Shown piece after piece: positions 6,677 to 14,666 of a stretch of DNA of 41,002 bases. The DNA is from Bacillota bacterium (GTDB lineage: Bacteria; Bacillota; Clostridia; Peptostreptococcales; Anaerovoracaceae): NCBI GenBank assembly GCA_030536355.1, contig JAUNQD010000016.1, forward strand, positions 1 through 41,002. Reading direction: 5' to 3'. Every line of letters begins with the position of its first letter. The first letter of the stretch is position 1. The translations under genes and the position numbers were made by a program. Under the pieces are notes generated by a model. That model ran no database searches. It worked only from the letters and a program-made list of their open reading frames with translations, and was not told the DNA's origin.

Positions 6677-6707
6677 GAGAGGGCATTGCCCTCTCTTGTT
6701 TTTTTTT
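6677..6707 (+). terminator. Rho-independent terminator of spoVS
   Basis: 8-bp stem GAGAGGGC/GCCCTCTC (6677-6684 with 6688-6695), 3-base loop, then a T-rich tract to 6707. Confidence 0.9.
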
Positions 6708-6724
6708 GACCTCTGATGTATAAT
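6696..6724 (+). promoter_or_regulatory. Promoter of proB-proC-nudix
   Basis: TTGTTT (6696-6701) inside the T-tract of the spoVS terminator, 17-base spacer, perfect TATAAT (6719-6724). AGGAGG at 6736-6741 precedes the proB ATG. Confidence 0.6.
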
Positions 6725-6747
6725 CTTCACAGCATAGGAGGCATGAA

Positions 6748-7554
6748 ATGGATCAGCTGAAAAAGACCATCGAAAACAGTAGAAAAATCGTGATAAAAAT
6801 AGGCAGCAACGTTCTCTCCGATGAGAACGGAACTGTGAATAAAAGTGTCATGCATAACATCGTTGAGCAGGTAAACGATCTGATCAAGATGGGCAAACAA
6901 GTCATTCTCGTATCATCGGGAGCCGGTATATGCGGAGTGGGAGCCATAAATAAATGGAGCAGGCGAGGAGATATCAACTACAAACAGGCCCTTTGCGCCA
7001 TCGGTCAGGTAGAACTGATGATGGCTTACAAGGAATACTTCGCAGATTACGGTATCCATGTGGCACAGATACTTCTCACAAGGGACGACTTCGATGACCA
7101 CCACAGGACACTCAATATTAGAAATGCCATGTTCACTCTCATAGACGAAGGCGTAGTCCCTGTCATCAATGAAAACGACAGCGTCAGCGTAGATGAGATC
7201 AAGATAGGCGACAACGATACCCTGGCAGCCCTGACAGCTGCCCTTTGGAATGCAGATCTGTTGATCGTTCTCAGCGATATCGACGGAGTCTTTGACAAAG
7301 ACCCTAAAGCAAACAAGGATGCCAAGCTCATCGAACTTGTGCAAAACGCAGAGGCTCTTGAAGAAAGCATCGACATAGGGGAAAAGAGTTCCTTCGGTAC
7401 AGGCGGTATCGCTACCAAGATCGAAGCTGCAGCTAAGGTCAATAAATTCGGTATACCGATGCTGCTGCTCAACGGATCCAAGCAGGATATAATCAGAGAC
7501 GGCTTGGCGGGAGAAGCTAAAGGTACGCTTTTTGTCAGCAGTATAGCCAGATAA
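6748..7554 (+). CDS. proB: Glutamate 5-kinase, short form without PUA domain
   Basis: 268 residues forming one amino-acid kinase domain, which phosphorylates L-glutamate on its gamma-carboxyl to start proline synthesis. Visible landmarks are KIGSNVLSDENG near the N-terminus, LVSSGAGICGVGAI, VPVINENDSVSVDEIKIGDN, VLSDIDGVFDKDP, and the FGTGGIATKIEAA stretch near residue 210. The C-terminal PUA domain of the roughly 370-residue E. coli and Bacillus enzymes is absent; the protein ends cleanly after LFVSSIAR, so this is a natural short form (such forms are known in some Firmicutes) rather than a truncation. proC follows 37 bases downstream. Confidence 0.93.
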   Translation: MDQLKKTIENSRKIVIKIGSNVLSDENGTVNKSVMHNIVEQVNDLIKMGKQVILVSSGAGICGVGAINKWSRRGDINYKQALCAIGQVELMMAYKEYFADYGIHVAQILLTRDDFDDHHRTLNIRNAMFTLIDEGVVPVINENDSVSVDEIKIGDNDTLAALTAALWNADLLIVLSDIDGVFDKDPKANKDAKLIELVQNAEALEESIDIGEKSSFGTGGIATKIEAAAKVNKFGIPMLLLNGSKQDIIRDGLAGEAKGTLFVSSIAR

Positions 7555-7591
7555 TGTGATGTCGGAACTGCAAGGATAGAGAGGAAATCAG

Positions 7592-8410
7592 ATGAAAATA
7601 GGATTCATAGGAATAGGTAATATGGGAGGCGCCATCCTGTCAGGATATGCAGCCTCAGGCAACGCAGATGGACATCAGCTGATGGCTTTTGATATGAACG
7701 AAGAATTGTGTGAAAGGATGCAGCGCCAGATCCCACAGCTGGAGATATGCGAAAACGGAAGTGAGCTTTGCAAGGCGGCAGATCTGGTGATACTGGGAGT
7801 AAAGCCTCAGGTCATCGAAGGTGTTTTACAGGAGATCGCGCCGGTATATGACACAAGCAAGACCATCGTTTCAATGGCGGCAGGCGTCGATATGGCAGTG
7901 ATCGAAAAGTTCCTGGGAAGCGATGCCAAGGTCATCAGGATCATGCCGAACACTCCTGCCAAAGTGGGAGAAGCCATGATCGCAGCGTGCAGGAACGCCA
8001 ACACGATGCCGGCAGTATTCAATGCAGCCATGGGCATATTTGAATCCATCGGCATGGCTAAAGAAGTAGACGAAAGTCTCATCGACTGCGTTATCGGAGT
8101 CAGCGGAAGCAGTCCTGCCTATACATATATGTATATAGAGGCCCTTACAGATGCGGCGGAAGCCAACGGAATGGAACGTGCAAAGGCGCGCATATTCGCG
8201 GCGCAGGCAGTTCTCGGTGCAGCTAAAATGGTTCTTGAAAGTCCTGAAACATTAGAGCAGCTGAGGATAAATGTCTGTTCACCGAACGGAACTACTATAG
8301 AGGCTGTTAATAAGCTCTTTGAAAACGGATTCATGGACAAAGTCAAGGAAGGGTTCCAGGCAGCGGTGGATAGATCCATCGAAATGGCAGAAGAAAAACG
8401 AAGAGGATAA
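7592..8410 (+). CDS. proC: Pyrroline-5-carboxylate reductase
   Basis: 272 residues, normal length. It reduces 1-pyrroline-5-carboxylate to L-proline with NAD(P)H. The N-terminal Rossmann motif is GFIGIGNMGGAILSGY; VILGVKPQVIEGVL and IRIMPNTPAKVGEAM follow, and the C-terminal helical dimer domain holds GVSGSSPAYTYMYIEALTDA and the LRINVCSPNGTTIEAV segment. Lies between proB and the Nudix gene with short gaps, behind AGAGGAAA. In a Stickland-type fermenter, proline made here could also feed proline reductase, but nothing in the window shows that. Confidence 0.95.
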   Translation: MKIGFIGIGNMGGAILSGYAASGNADGHQLMAFDMNEELCERMQRQIPQLEICENGSELCKAADLVILGVKPQVIEGVLQEIAPVYDTSKTIVSMAAGVDMAVIEKFLGSDAKVIRIMPNTPAKVGEAMIAACRNANTMPAVFNAAMGIFESIGMAKEVDESLIDCVIGVSGSSPAYTYMYIEALTDAAEANGMERAKARIFAAQAVLGAAKMVLESPETLEQLRINVCSPNGTTIEAVNKLFENGFMDKVKEGFQAAVDRSIEMAEEKRRG

Positions 8411-8428
8411 CGAAGTAGGAGAGACAAA

Positions 8429-8965
8429 ATGATCTTTGAAGAAAAGAAAATCAGCAGTCAGAGGATATATGAAGGAGCCATTCTCAACGTGAGACGCGAT
8501 AAGGTCACAGCGGTCAAAGGAGAAGCTTACAGAGAAATCATCGAGCATAATGGTGCTGTAGCTATGGTTGCCATCACGGACGATGGCAATATAGTCATGG
8601 TGGAACAGTTCAGATACGCATGCGGAAGACCTGTGCTTGAGATCCCTGCCGGCAAGATAGATGCAGGTGAAACCGATCCTGCTGCAGTGGCAGTAAGAGA
8701 GCTTAGGGAAGAAACAGGCTATAGTGCAGATAAAGTTATCCTTCTGGGCAAGATCAATACAAGTGCAGCTTATTCAGAAGAAATGATCAGCGTATATGCC
8801 ATGACAGGGCTTACACCGGGTGAGCAGGATCTTGATGAAGATGAAGCACTCAACGTGATCGAGATGCCTTTTGGGGAAGCTTATGATATGGCGGCTTCAG
8901 GCAAATTGATCGATGCCAAGACCATAGCGGCACTTCTTATGGCCAAGGAGCAGCTTGGACTTTAA
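8429..8965 (+). CDS. Nudix hydrolase, ADP-ribose pyrophosphatase type
   Basis: 178 residues. A complete Nudix box lies at about residues 76-98, running from [10 protein letters not shown] to [10 protein letters not shown], with the REL-REE-TG metal-binding core. The [20 protein letters not shown] segment and the EIPAGKI entry to the box are typical of the ADP-ribose pyrophosphatase subfamily (B. subtilis NudF), which splits ADP-ribose into AMP and ribose-5-phosphate; substrate cannot be proven from sequence. NudF also neighbours spoIIM and xerD in Bacillus, so the local order is ancestral. Its TAA overlaps the convergent spoIIM stop by three bases. Confidence 0.88.
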   Translation: MIFEEKKISSQRIYEGAILNVRRDKVTAVKGEAYREIIEHNGAVAMVAITDDGNIVMVEQFRYACGRPVLEIPAGKIDAGETDPAAVAVRELREETGYSADKVILLGKINTSAAYSEEMISVYAMTGLTPGEQDLDEDEALNVIEMPFGEAYDMAASGKLIDAKTIAALLMAKEQLGL

Positions 8966-9525
8966 AGTTTTACCATGCTGAAAATCGCTTCGATCATGCA
9001 ACCTGCAACAATGGCAGCAAGAGATATGAATACGATATTTTGAAGACCTTTCTTCTCATGGGAAGGTCTTTTTGATTTAACAAGTTCGGCTTTTGAATAT
9101 GCGAAAAGGGCAGCGGCAAGACAGATGAATGCTGGCAGCAGTACGATGTTTTGAGGAAGCAGTTTGACGATGGACATGATCAACGGATTCTCTGCATTAC
9201 CTGCATACAGAAGATAGCTGCAGAAGCCTACAGCGAAGCTTTTGTACCATAAGATAAGAAAGGGCAAAGGACACAGAAATCTTGAAAAAACGGATATCAT
9301 CATGATCGCACATAAAAGAAAATCAGAAATCAGCGAGGAAAAAAATGTTTTGAAAAACCCGTGAGAAGGATCGCTTATAGACGATATTAGTACGCCTGAA
9401 AGATAGGCAGAATTTTCATCGGAAATACCTGTACTGAAAAACAGACCGGCAAAAATACCGGCAAGAAAAATGAATATGGATATCGTAAAAATTCTTGTTA
9501 CCTGCAAGTCCGATGTTTTTCTCAT
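8962..9525 (-). CDS. spoIIM: Stage II sporulation protein M
   Basis: 187 residues with about five hydrophobic membrane helices, the first near residues 10-32. Internal features fit Spo[19 protein letters not shown] early, a long [15 protein letters not shown] helix, [18 protein letters not shown] and [20 protein letters not shown] in the second half. SpoIIM is part of the SpoIIDMP machine that thins septal peptidoglycan and drives engulfment. The ATG at 9525 sits behind an AAGGAGG site. It is convergent with the Nudix gene and diverges from xerD. No clear sigma-E promoter could be picked out upstream. Confidence 0.85.
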   Translation of the reverse strand: MRKTSDLQVTRIFTISIFIFLAGIFAGLFFSTGISDENSAYLSGVLISSISDPSHGFFKTFFSSLISDFLLCAIMMISVFSRFLCPLPFLILWYKSFAVGFCSYLLYAGNAENPLIMSIVKLLPQNIVLLPAFICLAAALFAYSKAELVKSKRPSHEKKGLQNIVFISLAAIVAGCMIEAIFSMVKL

Positions 9526-9618
9526 GGTATGTCCTCCTTGGATTCATTAAAGGTTATGCCGCGTGGACATGGTTTATGACAGAAGTGTGTATTTTGAGTA
9601 AATTTACAAAAAATATTA

Positions 9619-9647
9619 TTGTAAACCGAGAGTAAGGGGTGTATTAT
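9619..9647 (+). promoter_or_regulatory. Promoter of xerD
   Basis: TTGTAA at 9619-9624, 17-base spacer, TATTAT at 9642-9647, 37 bases before the xerD start, which has GAGGAGG in front. Confidence 0.6.
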
Positions 9648-9683
9648 AGTGAGTGCACTAACGAGATGGTGTGAGGAGGATCC

Positions 9684-10565
9684 ATGTATACTAAAGATTT
9701 TATTGAGTATTTACAGAAAGAACGCAGGATGTCAAAGAACACCCTGGAAGCATATAAAAGAGATGTGCAGGAGTTTATAGCATTCGAAGGCGGCAGAGGA
9801 ATGACCGATCTTCTCGATACATCCAGCACTGAGATCGTAGCATTTCTTCACAATTTGAAGATCAACGGCAAATCAGCCGCTACAGTGAACAGGAAGCTGG
9901 CGTCTGTAAGGGCATTCTTCAACTTCCTTATAAACTCCGGACTTATACAGAATAACCCGACTGTTGATATCAAGTCACCTAAGATCGAGAGAAGAGAACT
10001 GGAATATTTGACGATAGAAGAAGTGGACAAGCTTTTGTCGGTACCTGACGATAGTGTCAGAGGAATCAGGGACAGAGCAATACTGGAAGTTCTCTATGCG
10101 ACAGGAATCAGAGTGAGCGAGTTGATCGATGCTGATCTTGAAGATATAAACATGAGGATGGGATTCATCACTTGCGAAGGCGAACAGAGCAAGGCCAGGA
10201 TCGTACCTCTGGGAAGACCGGCACGTGCAGCTTTGGAAGAATATATATATGAAGCCAGGAAGGCTTTTGTCAAAGATAATACCGAAGAGAAAGCGCTTTT
10301 CGTCAATTATTACGGAAGCAGGCTTACAAGACAGGGCCTTTGGAAGGTGCTGAAAGAATATGGAGAAAAAGCAGGTATCAAGAAGAGACTTACCCCTAAC
10401 ATCATGAGGAATTCCTTCGCAGTACATATGCTCCAGAACGGAGCGGACCTGAAGTCTTTGCAGGAGCTTATGGGCCATGAAGATATCACGGCTACTCAGG
10501 CATATCTGTCGGTGACTAAGAACAGGATCAAAGATGTGTACGATAAAACGCATCCGAGAGCGTAG
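9684..10565 (+). CDS. xerD: Tyrosine recombinase XerD-like
   Basis: 293 residues: an N-terminal SAM-like core-binding domain (residues 1-85, with MSKNTLEAYKRDVQEF) and a catalytic domain. Active-site positions seen are R143 (ATGIRVSEL), K170 (SKARIVPLG), R242, H265 (MGHEDITATQAY) and the nucleophile Y274. The first His of the usual HxxR box is Asn here (N239 in TPNIMRNSF), a rarely seen change. The HPRA C-terminus and the place beside spoIIM match Firmicute XerD, which with XerC resolves chromosome dimers at dif. Because of the Asn, a divergent Xer-type integrase cannot be fully excluded. Confidence 0.82.
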   Translation: MYTKDFIEYLQKERRMSKNTLEAYKRDVQEFIAFEGGRGMTDLLDTSSTEIVAFLHNLKINGKSAATVNRKLASVRAFFNFLINSGLIQNNPTVDIKSPKIERRELEYLTIEEVDKLLSVPDDSVRGIRDRAILEVLYATGIRVSELIDADLEDINMRMGFITCEGEQSKARIVPLGRPARAALEEYIYEARKAFVKDNTEEKALFVNYYGSRLTRQGLWKVLKEYGEKAGIKKRLTPNIMRNSFAVHMLQNGADLKSLQELMGHEDITATQAYLSVTKNRIKDVYDKTHPRA

Positions 10566-10603
10566 CGATAGGTAAAAACTATTGAAATTTCAATAAAAAA
10601 TGC

Positions 10604-10632
10604 TTGCAAAAGGCAAAGAGCTGATATATAAT
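10604..10632 (+). promoter_or_regulatory. Strong promoter of rplS
   Basis: TTGCAA at 10604-10609, 17-base spacer, perfect TATAAT at 10627-10632. A 12-base perfect palindrome, TTGAAATTTCAA, lies just upstream at 10582-10593 and could be an operator or weak 3'-end structure for xerD. Confidence 0.75.
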
Positions 10633-10637
10633 AACTA

Positions 10638-10742
10638 GGCATGCGCGAAGAATGCATGCCGTAGATTTTACGGGCGGTCCTCTGTAGACAGCACTGGAGC
10701 TGAGTTTGCACGAACGTCTTGGAGGGAAGGAGGAACATATCA
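10638..10742 (+). promoter_or_regulatory. Structured 5' leader of rplS (possible L19 autoregulatory leader)
   Basis: About 105 bases of untranslated leader. It opens with a 7-bp hairpin GGCATGC/GCATGCC (10638-10644 with 10654-10660) and ends in GGGAAGGAGG (10724-10733). L19 leaders that repress their own synthesis are described in low-GC Gram-positives; I could not match the consensus by eye, so this rests on position and the hairpin. Confidence 0.45.
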
Positions 10743-11090
10743 ATGAACGTATTAGATCAGGTAGTACAGGAATATATCAAGACTGATATCCCTGCATTTG
10801 GCGTGGGCGACACTGTTAAGGTGCACGTTAAAATCAAAGAAGGAAACAGAGAAAGAATCCAGATATTCGAAGGCTTTGTTTTAAAGAGACAGAATGGCGG
10901 AATCGGCGAAACTTTCACAGTAAGAAGAATCGCTTCAGGCGTAGGCGTGGAAAAGACTTTCCCACTGCATTCACCGCTGGTAGAAAAGATCGAAGTTGTT
11001 AGACGTGGTAAGGTTAGAAGAGCTAGACTTCACTACATGCGTCAGAGAACTGGTAAGTCAGCTAAGATCAAGTCAAGAGACGTTAAATAG
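10743..11090 (+). CDS. rplS: 50S ribosomal protein L19
   Basis: 115 residues, standard for bL19. It starts [20 protein letters not shown] and contains the [20 protein letters not shown] and [20 protein letters not shown] segments, with [13 protein letters not shown] near the end. It sits at the 30S-50S interface. The ATG at 10743 is eight codons inside a longer frame and is chosen for the AAGGAGG ahead of it. Usually rplS follows rpsP-rimM-trmD; here xerD precedes it and it has its own strong promoter. rbgA and rnhB follow in the usual order. Confidence 0.97.
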   Translation: MNVLDQVVQEYIKTDIPAFGVGDTVKVHVKIKEGNRERIQIFEGFVLKRQNGGIGETFTVRRIASGVGVEKTFPLHSPLVEKIEVVRRGKVRRARLHYMRQRTGKSAKIKSRDVK

Positions 11091-11094
11091 TTTT

Positions 11095-11121
11095 AAAGAG
11101 GGGCCAATTTTGGTCCCTTTT
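11095..11121 (+). terminator. Attenuating terminator between rplS and rbgA
   Basis: AAAGAGGGGCCA (11095-11106) pairs with TGGTCCCTTT(T) (11111-11121) over a 4-base loop with two G-U pairs, ending in a short T-run. It probably lowers expression of rbgA and rnhB relative to rplS rather than blocking it, as no new promoter is visible. Confidence 0.55.
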
Positions 11122-11140
11122 GTCATTTAAGGAGCAGATC

Positions 11141-11977
11141 ATGCAGAACATCAACTGGTATCCCGGTCATATGAAGAAGACCAGGGAACTGATACAGGAA
11201 AACTTAAAAATGGTGGATGCAGTCATCGAAGTTATCGATGCTCGTATCCCGATTTCGAGCCGTAATCCTATAATTGACGAGTTGGTAAAATCTAAGCCTC
11301 GTATCATCGTCCTCAACAAGAGCGATTTGGCGGATGCCGGCAGAAGCAAGGCGTGGGAAGAAAAGTTCAAGGCTGATGGAAACCGTGTGCTTTCCATGAA
11401 CTGTATGAGCGGAGCAGGTGTCAAGGATCTGTTCAAGGTGTTGGAGAAGATGAATACCGAGAAAAACAAGGATCGCGTGATACAGAAGCCATTCAGATTG
11501 ATGATAGTTGGCGTTCCTAATGTTGGAAAGTCTTCTCTCATAAACAGGATGACAGGCAAGAAGAGTGCGCAGACAGGCGATAGACCGGGAGTTACCAAAG
11601 GCAAGCAGTGGCTGAAGCTTCAGAACAACATGCAGCTCCTTGATACACCGGGCATCCTCTGGCCTAAATTCGAAGACCCTAAGGCAGGACTGAACCTGGC
11701 CTTTTGCGGATCTATCAAGGACGAGATCCTGGATGTTCCGACACTTGGTATGGAACTGATAGGAGTGCTGGCAGAGAATTATCCTGATCTTCTGATGGAG
11801 AGATATAAGCTGGAAGAAATCGCAGAAACTCCGCTTGAAAACATGGAAAATATGGCCATGAAGCGCGGATGTATCCTGCCGGGCAAGCGTATAGATTACG
11901 AACGTATCGGCAAGCTGGTGCTGGATGAATTCAGAGGCGGCAAGATCGGAAGGATCACATTGGAAGAAGCTGAGTAA
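11141..11977 (+). CDS. rbgA: Ribosome biogenesis GTPase YlqF/RbgA
   Basis: 278 residues. A circularly permuted GTPase, as shown by motif order: G4 NKSD (VLNKSDLAD, about residue 60) precedes G1 GVPNVGKSSLINRM (about residue 124), then the GDRPGVTKGKQWLK switch region and G3 DTPGI. The N-terminal INWYPGHMKKTREL is the RbgA signature. RbgA drives late assembly of the 50S subunit in B. subtilis. The ATG at 11141 follows AAGGAG (11129-11134); the in-frame TTG at 11120 overlaps the hairpin and is rejected. rnhB starts 19 bases after the stop. Confidence 0.95.
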   Translation: MQNINWYPGHMKKTRELIQENLKMVDAVIEVIDARIPISSRNPIIDELVKSKPRIIVLNKSDLADAGRSKAWEEKFKADGNRVLSMNCMSGAGVKDLFKVLEKMNTEKNKDRVIQKPFRLMIVGVPNVGKSSLINRMTGKKSAQTGDRPGVTKGKQWLKLQNNMQLLDTPGILWPKFEDPKAGLNLAFCGSIKDEILDVPTLGMELIGVLAENYPDLLMERYKLEEIAETPLENMENMAMKRGCILPGKRIDYERIGKLVLDEFRGGKIGRITLEEAE

Positions 11978-11996
11978 TCAGCCCGGAGGCATTGAA

Positions 11997-12671
11997 ATGA
12001 CTAAGGAAGAAAGACTTCAGATGCAGCGTGAGAAGCTGGCTCACATGAGAGTCAGGGAAGATCAGCTGCGTGCTGAAGGTTACAAATATATAGCAGGGGT
12101 AGATGAAGTTGGCAGAGGGCCGCTGGCAGGACCGGTAGTTACTGCCGCAGTGGTTTTGCCTGAAGACTTTGATGTACTTGGGATAGATGATTCCAAGAAA
12201 CTGTCCGAGAAAAAGAGGGAAGAACTCTTTGATATCATCATGGAAAGGGCAGTTGCCGTAGGCATCGGAATGGCCGACGAGAAAACCATCGATGAGATCA
12301 ATATCCTGCAGGCTACTAAAGTAGCAATGAGGAAGGCTGTGGAAGATTGCGATGCTAAGCTTAGAAAGAAGATGGCAGAAGCCGGCGAGTCCGGCAGCAT
12401 CGACTATGTACTGTTCGACGCCATGAAGATCGATGAGATAGAGAAACCTCAGGAATCAATAATCAAGGGAGATGCCAATATACTGGCCATCGCAGCGGCA
12501 TCTATCGTCGCTAAAGTTACACGAGACCGCATGATGGTGGAATACGATGATCAGTATCCGGGATATGCCTTTGCTAAGAACAAAGGTTACGGCACTAAAG
12601 CCCACTATGAAGGACTCCATGCACAGGGCATATGTCCGATACATAGAAGGAGCTTTTTGAAAAACCTGTGA
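11997..12671 (+). CDS. rnhB: Ribonuclease HII
   Basis: 224 residues. Catalytic landmarks of RNase HII are GVDEVGRGPLAGPVV (Asp-Glu pair), DDSKKLSEKKREEL, an acidic site in YVLFDAMKI, and AAASIVAKVTRDRMM, with the NKGYGTKAHYEGL C-terminal motif. It cuts RNA in RNA-DNA hybrids and removes misincorporated ribonucleotides. The first 30 residues are a charged helical extension common in Firmicutes. The ATG at 11997 is behind GGAGG (11985-11989); a longer frame from 11925 would overlap rbgA and is not needed. Confidence 0.95.
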   Translation: MTKEERLQMQREKLAHMRVREDQLRAEGYKYIAGVDEVGRGPLAGPVVTAAVVLPEDFDVLGIDDSKKLSEKKREELFDIIMERAVAVGIGMADEKTIDEINILQATKVAMRKAVEDCDAKLRKKMAEAGESGSIDYVLFDAMKIDEIEKPQESIIKGDANILAIAAASIVAKVTRDRMMVEYDDQYPGYAFAKNKGYGTKAHYEGLHAQGICPIHRRSFLKNL

Positions 12672-12742
12672 TTCCAATGCGATTCGTCACTTTATCAAGC
12701 TGAACTACTTTGTATGAGGATTGCATTTTGCCTTTGGAATGA

Positions 12743-12771
12743 TTGACATAGCTGATCAAAAAAGGTAATGT
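12743..12771 (+). promoter_or_regulatory. Probable promoter of fhs
   Basis: Perfect TTGACA (12743-12748), 17-base spacer, weak TAATGT (12766-12771), 38 bases before the fhs start. A 7-bp inverted repeat ATTCCAA/TTGGAAT (12671-12677 with 12734-12740) lies just upstream. Confidence 0.45.
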
Positions 12772-12808
12772 AGGTTGAAGGTATTTTTTTGGAAAAGGAG
12801 AGAATAAT

Positions 12809-14485
12809 ATGGAATTCAAGACCGATATTCAGATTGCACAAGAAACAGAGATGACAAACATTCAGGAAATCGCCGCATCAGCAGGCGTTGACCCTAAATA
12901 TATCGAGCTTTACGGAAACTATAAGGCTAAGGTGGATTACAATCTGTTGCAGGAAAAGAAGGATACTCCTGACGCCAAGGTGATCCTGGTTACAGCTATT
13001 TCACCGACACCTGCAGGCGAAGGCAAGACTACTACTACAGTAGGTCTGGCTGACGCTATGAAGAAGATCGACAAGAAGGTACTGGTAGCGCTGAGAGAAC
13101 CATCCCTTGGACCTGTATTCGGTGTAAAGGGCGGAGCTGCAGGCGGCGGATATGCTCAGGTAGTTCCAATGGAAGATATCAACCTTCACTTCACAGGTGA
13201 TATGCACGCTATCGGCGCAGCAAACAACCTGCTGGCAGCTATGCTGGACAACCATATCCAGCAGGGCAACGTTCTGGGCATCGACCCTAGAAAGATCACT
13301 TGGAAGAGATGCGTAGACATGAACGACAGACAGCTGAGATTCGTAGTTGACGGTCTGGGCGGCAAGCCAAACGGCACACCTAGAGAAGACGGATTCGACA
13401 TCACAGTCGCCAGCGAAGTAATGGCTATCCTTTGCCTTTCAAGCGACATCGAAGATCTTAAGAAGAGACTTGCGAGCATAATCGTAGGATACAGCTATGA
13501 CGATAAACCGATCACTGCAGGACAGCTGAAAGCAGAAGGGGCTATGGCAGCTCTGCTGAAGGATGCTCTGAAACCAAATCTGGTCCAGACTCTCGAAAAG
13601 ACTCCTGCATTCATCCACGGCGGACCTTTTGCAAATATCGCTCACGGATGTAACTCAGTAATGGCTACTAAGATGGCTATGAAGCTGGCTGATTACGTAG
13701 TAACAGAAGCAGGCTTCGGAGCTGACCTGGGAGCAGAAAAGTTCCTGGACATCAAGTGCCGTATGGCAGGCATCAAGCCGTCAGCAGTAGTTATCGTTGC
13801 TACAGTAAGAGCACTGAAGCACCACGGAGGAGTTGCCAAGGCAGACCTGGGTTCAGAAAACCTGGAAGCACTGGAAAAGGGACTTCCTAACCTGCTGCAG
13901 CACGTTGAAAACATCACTAAGGTATATGGACTTCCTGCAGTAGTTGCCATCAACAGATTCCCTACAGATACTGAAGCTGAACTGGCTCTCGTGGAAGCTA
14001 AGTGCAAGGAGCTGGGCGTTAACGTTGCTCTCAGTGAAGTATGGGGCAAGGGCGGCGAAGGCGGTATCGCTCTGGCTGAAGAAGTAGTGAGACTTTGCGA
14101 AGAACCAAACAACTTCGATCAGCTGTATGGACTGGATCTGTCAATCGAAGAAAAGATCAGAGCCATCGCTCAGAAGATATACAGAGCTAAGGACATCGCT
14201 ATCCTGCCGGCAGCTATGAAGCAGCTGAAACAGCTGGAAGAACTGGGATTCGGCAGCCTGCCTATTTGCATGGCTAAGACTCAGTACAGCTTCTCAGATG
14301 ACCCTAAACTGCTGGGCGCACCTAGAGATTTCGTCCTGACAATCAGAAACCTGAAGGTAAGCGCAGGCGCAGGCTTCATCGTGGCTCTCACAGGCGACAT
14401 CATGACAATGCCTGGACTGCCTAAGGTACCTGCAGCAGAAAAGATCGACGTAGACATTACAGGTAAGATCACAGGATTGTTCTAA
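12809..14485 (+). CDS. fhs: Formate-tetrahydrofolate ligase
   Basis: 558 residues, the normal length. It ligates formate to tetrahydrofolate with ATP to give 10-formyl-THF, or runs backwards to make ATP from formyl-THF in purine and amino-acid fermenters. The P-loop region is [18 protein letters not shown] (about residues 67-84); [23 protein letters not shown]-type folate-site residues and [14 protein letters not shown] follow. Codon use is strongly biased (CTG, GAA, AAG), as in highly expressed genes. RBS AAAGGAGAG. It has its own terminator; folD begins 181 bases later from a separate promoter. Confidence 0.97.
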   Translation: MEFKTDIQIAQETEMTNIQEIAASAGVDPKYIELYGNYKAKVDYNLLQEKKDTPDAKVILVTAISPTPAGEGKTTTTVGLADAMKKIDKKVLVALREPSLGPVFGVKGGAAGGGYAQVVPMEDINLHFTGDMHAIGAANNLLAAMLDNHIQQGNVLGIDPRKITWKRCVDMNDRQLRFVVDGLGGKPNGTPREDGFDITVASEVMAILCLSSDIEDLKKRLASIIVGYSYDDKPITAGQLKAEGAMAALLKDALKPNLVQTLEKTPAFIHGGPFANIAHGCNSVMATKMAMKLADYVVTEAGFGADLGAEKFLDIKCRMAGIKPSAVVIVATVRALKHHGGVAKADLGSENLEALEKGLPNLLQHVENITKVYGLPAVVAINRFPTDTEAELALVEAKCKELGVNVALSEVWGKGGEGGIALAEEVVRLCEEPNNFDQLYGLDLSIEEKIRAIAQKIYRAKDIAILPAAMKQLKQLEELGFGSLPICMAKTQYSFSDDPKLLGAPRDFVLTIRNLKVSAGAGFIVALTGDIMTMPGLPKVPAAEKIDVDITGKITGLF

Positions 14486-14525
14486 TTGAAGCACCGCATG
14501 GCGACGATCGACAATAGAAGACAGA

Positions 14526-14554
14526 AGACGTTTCGGAGACGAAGCGTCTTTTTT
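14526..14554 (+). terminator. Rho-independent terminator of fhs
   Basis: 10-bp stem AGACGTTTCG/CGAAGCGTCT with one G-U pair (14526-14535 with 14540-14549), GAGA loop, then six T residues. Confidence 0.88.
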
Positions 14555-14578
14555 GTTGTGACAGCGGACATTAGTTTA

Positions 14579-14607
14579 TTGCCATATCTCGACTTAAGAG
14601 GTATAAT
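14579..14607 (+). promoter_or_regulatory. Promoter of folD
   Basis: TTGCCA (14579-14584), 17-base spacer, perfect TATAAT (14602-14607), 59 bases before the start codon. Confidence 0.65.
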
Positions 14608-14666
14608 AAGGCTACGGAATTTTCGGAAAATTTATCCGATAAATCAATGTAAGTGCAGAGGTGAAT

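Noticed and set aside
11925..11996. Longer rnhB start inside rbgA
   Set aside because: The extra 24 residues are out of register with RNase HII and the GGAGG site fits the ATG at 11997.
12672..12808. Folate riboswitch ahead of fhs
   Set aside because: Only a 7-bp inverted repeat is visible; no THF-riboswitch core bases were found.
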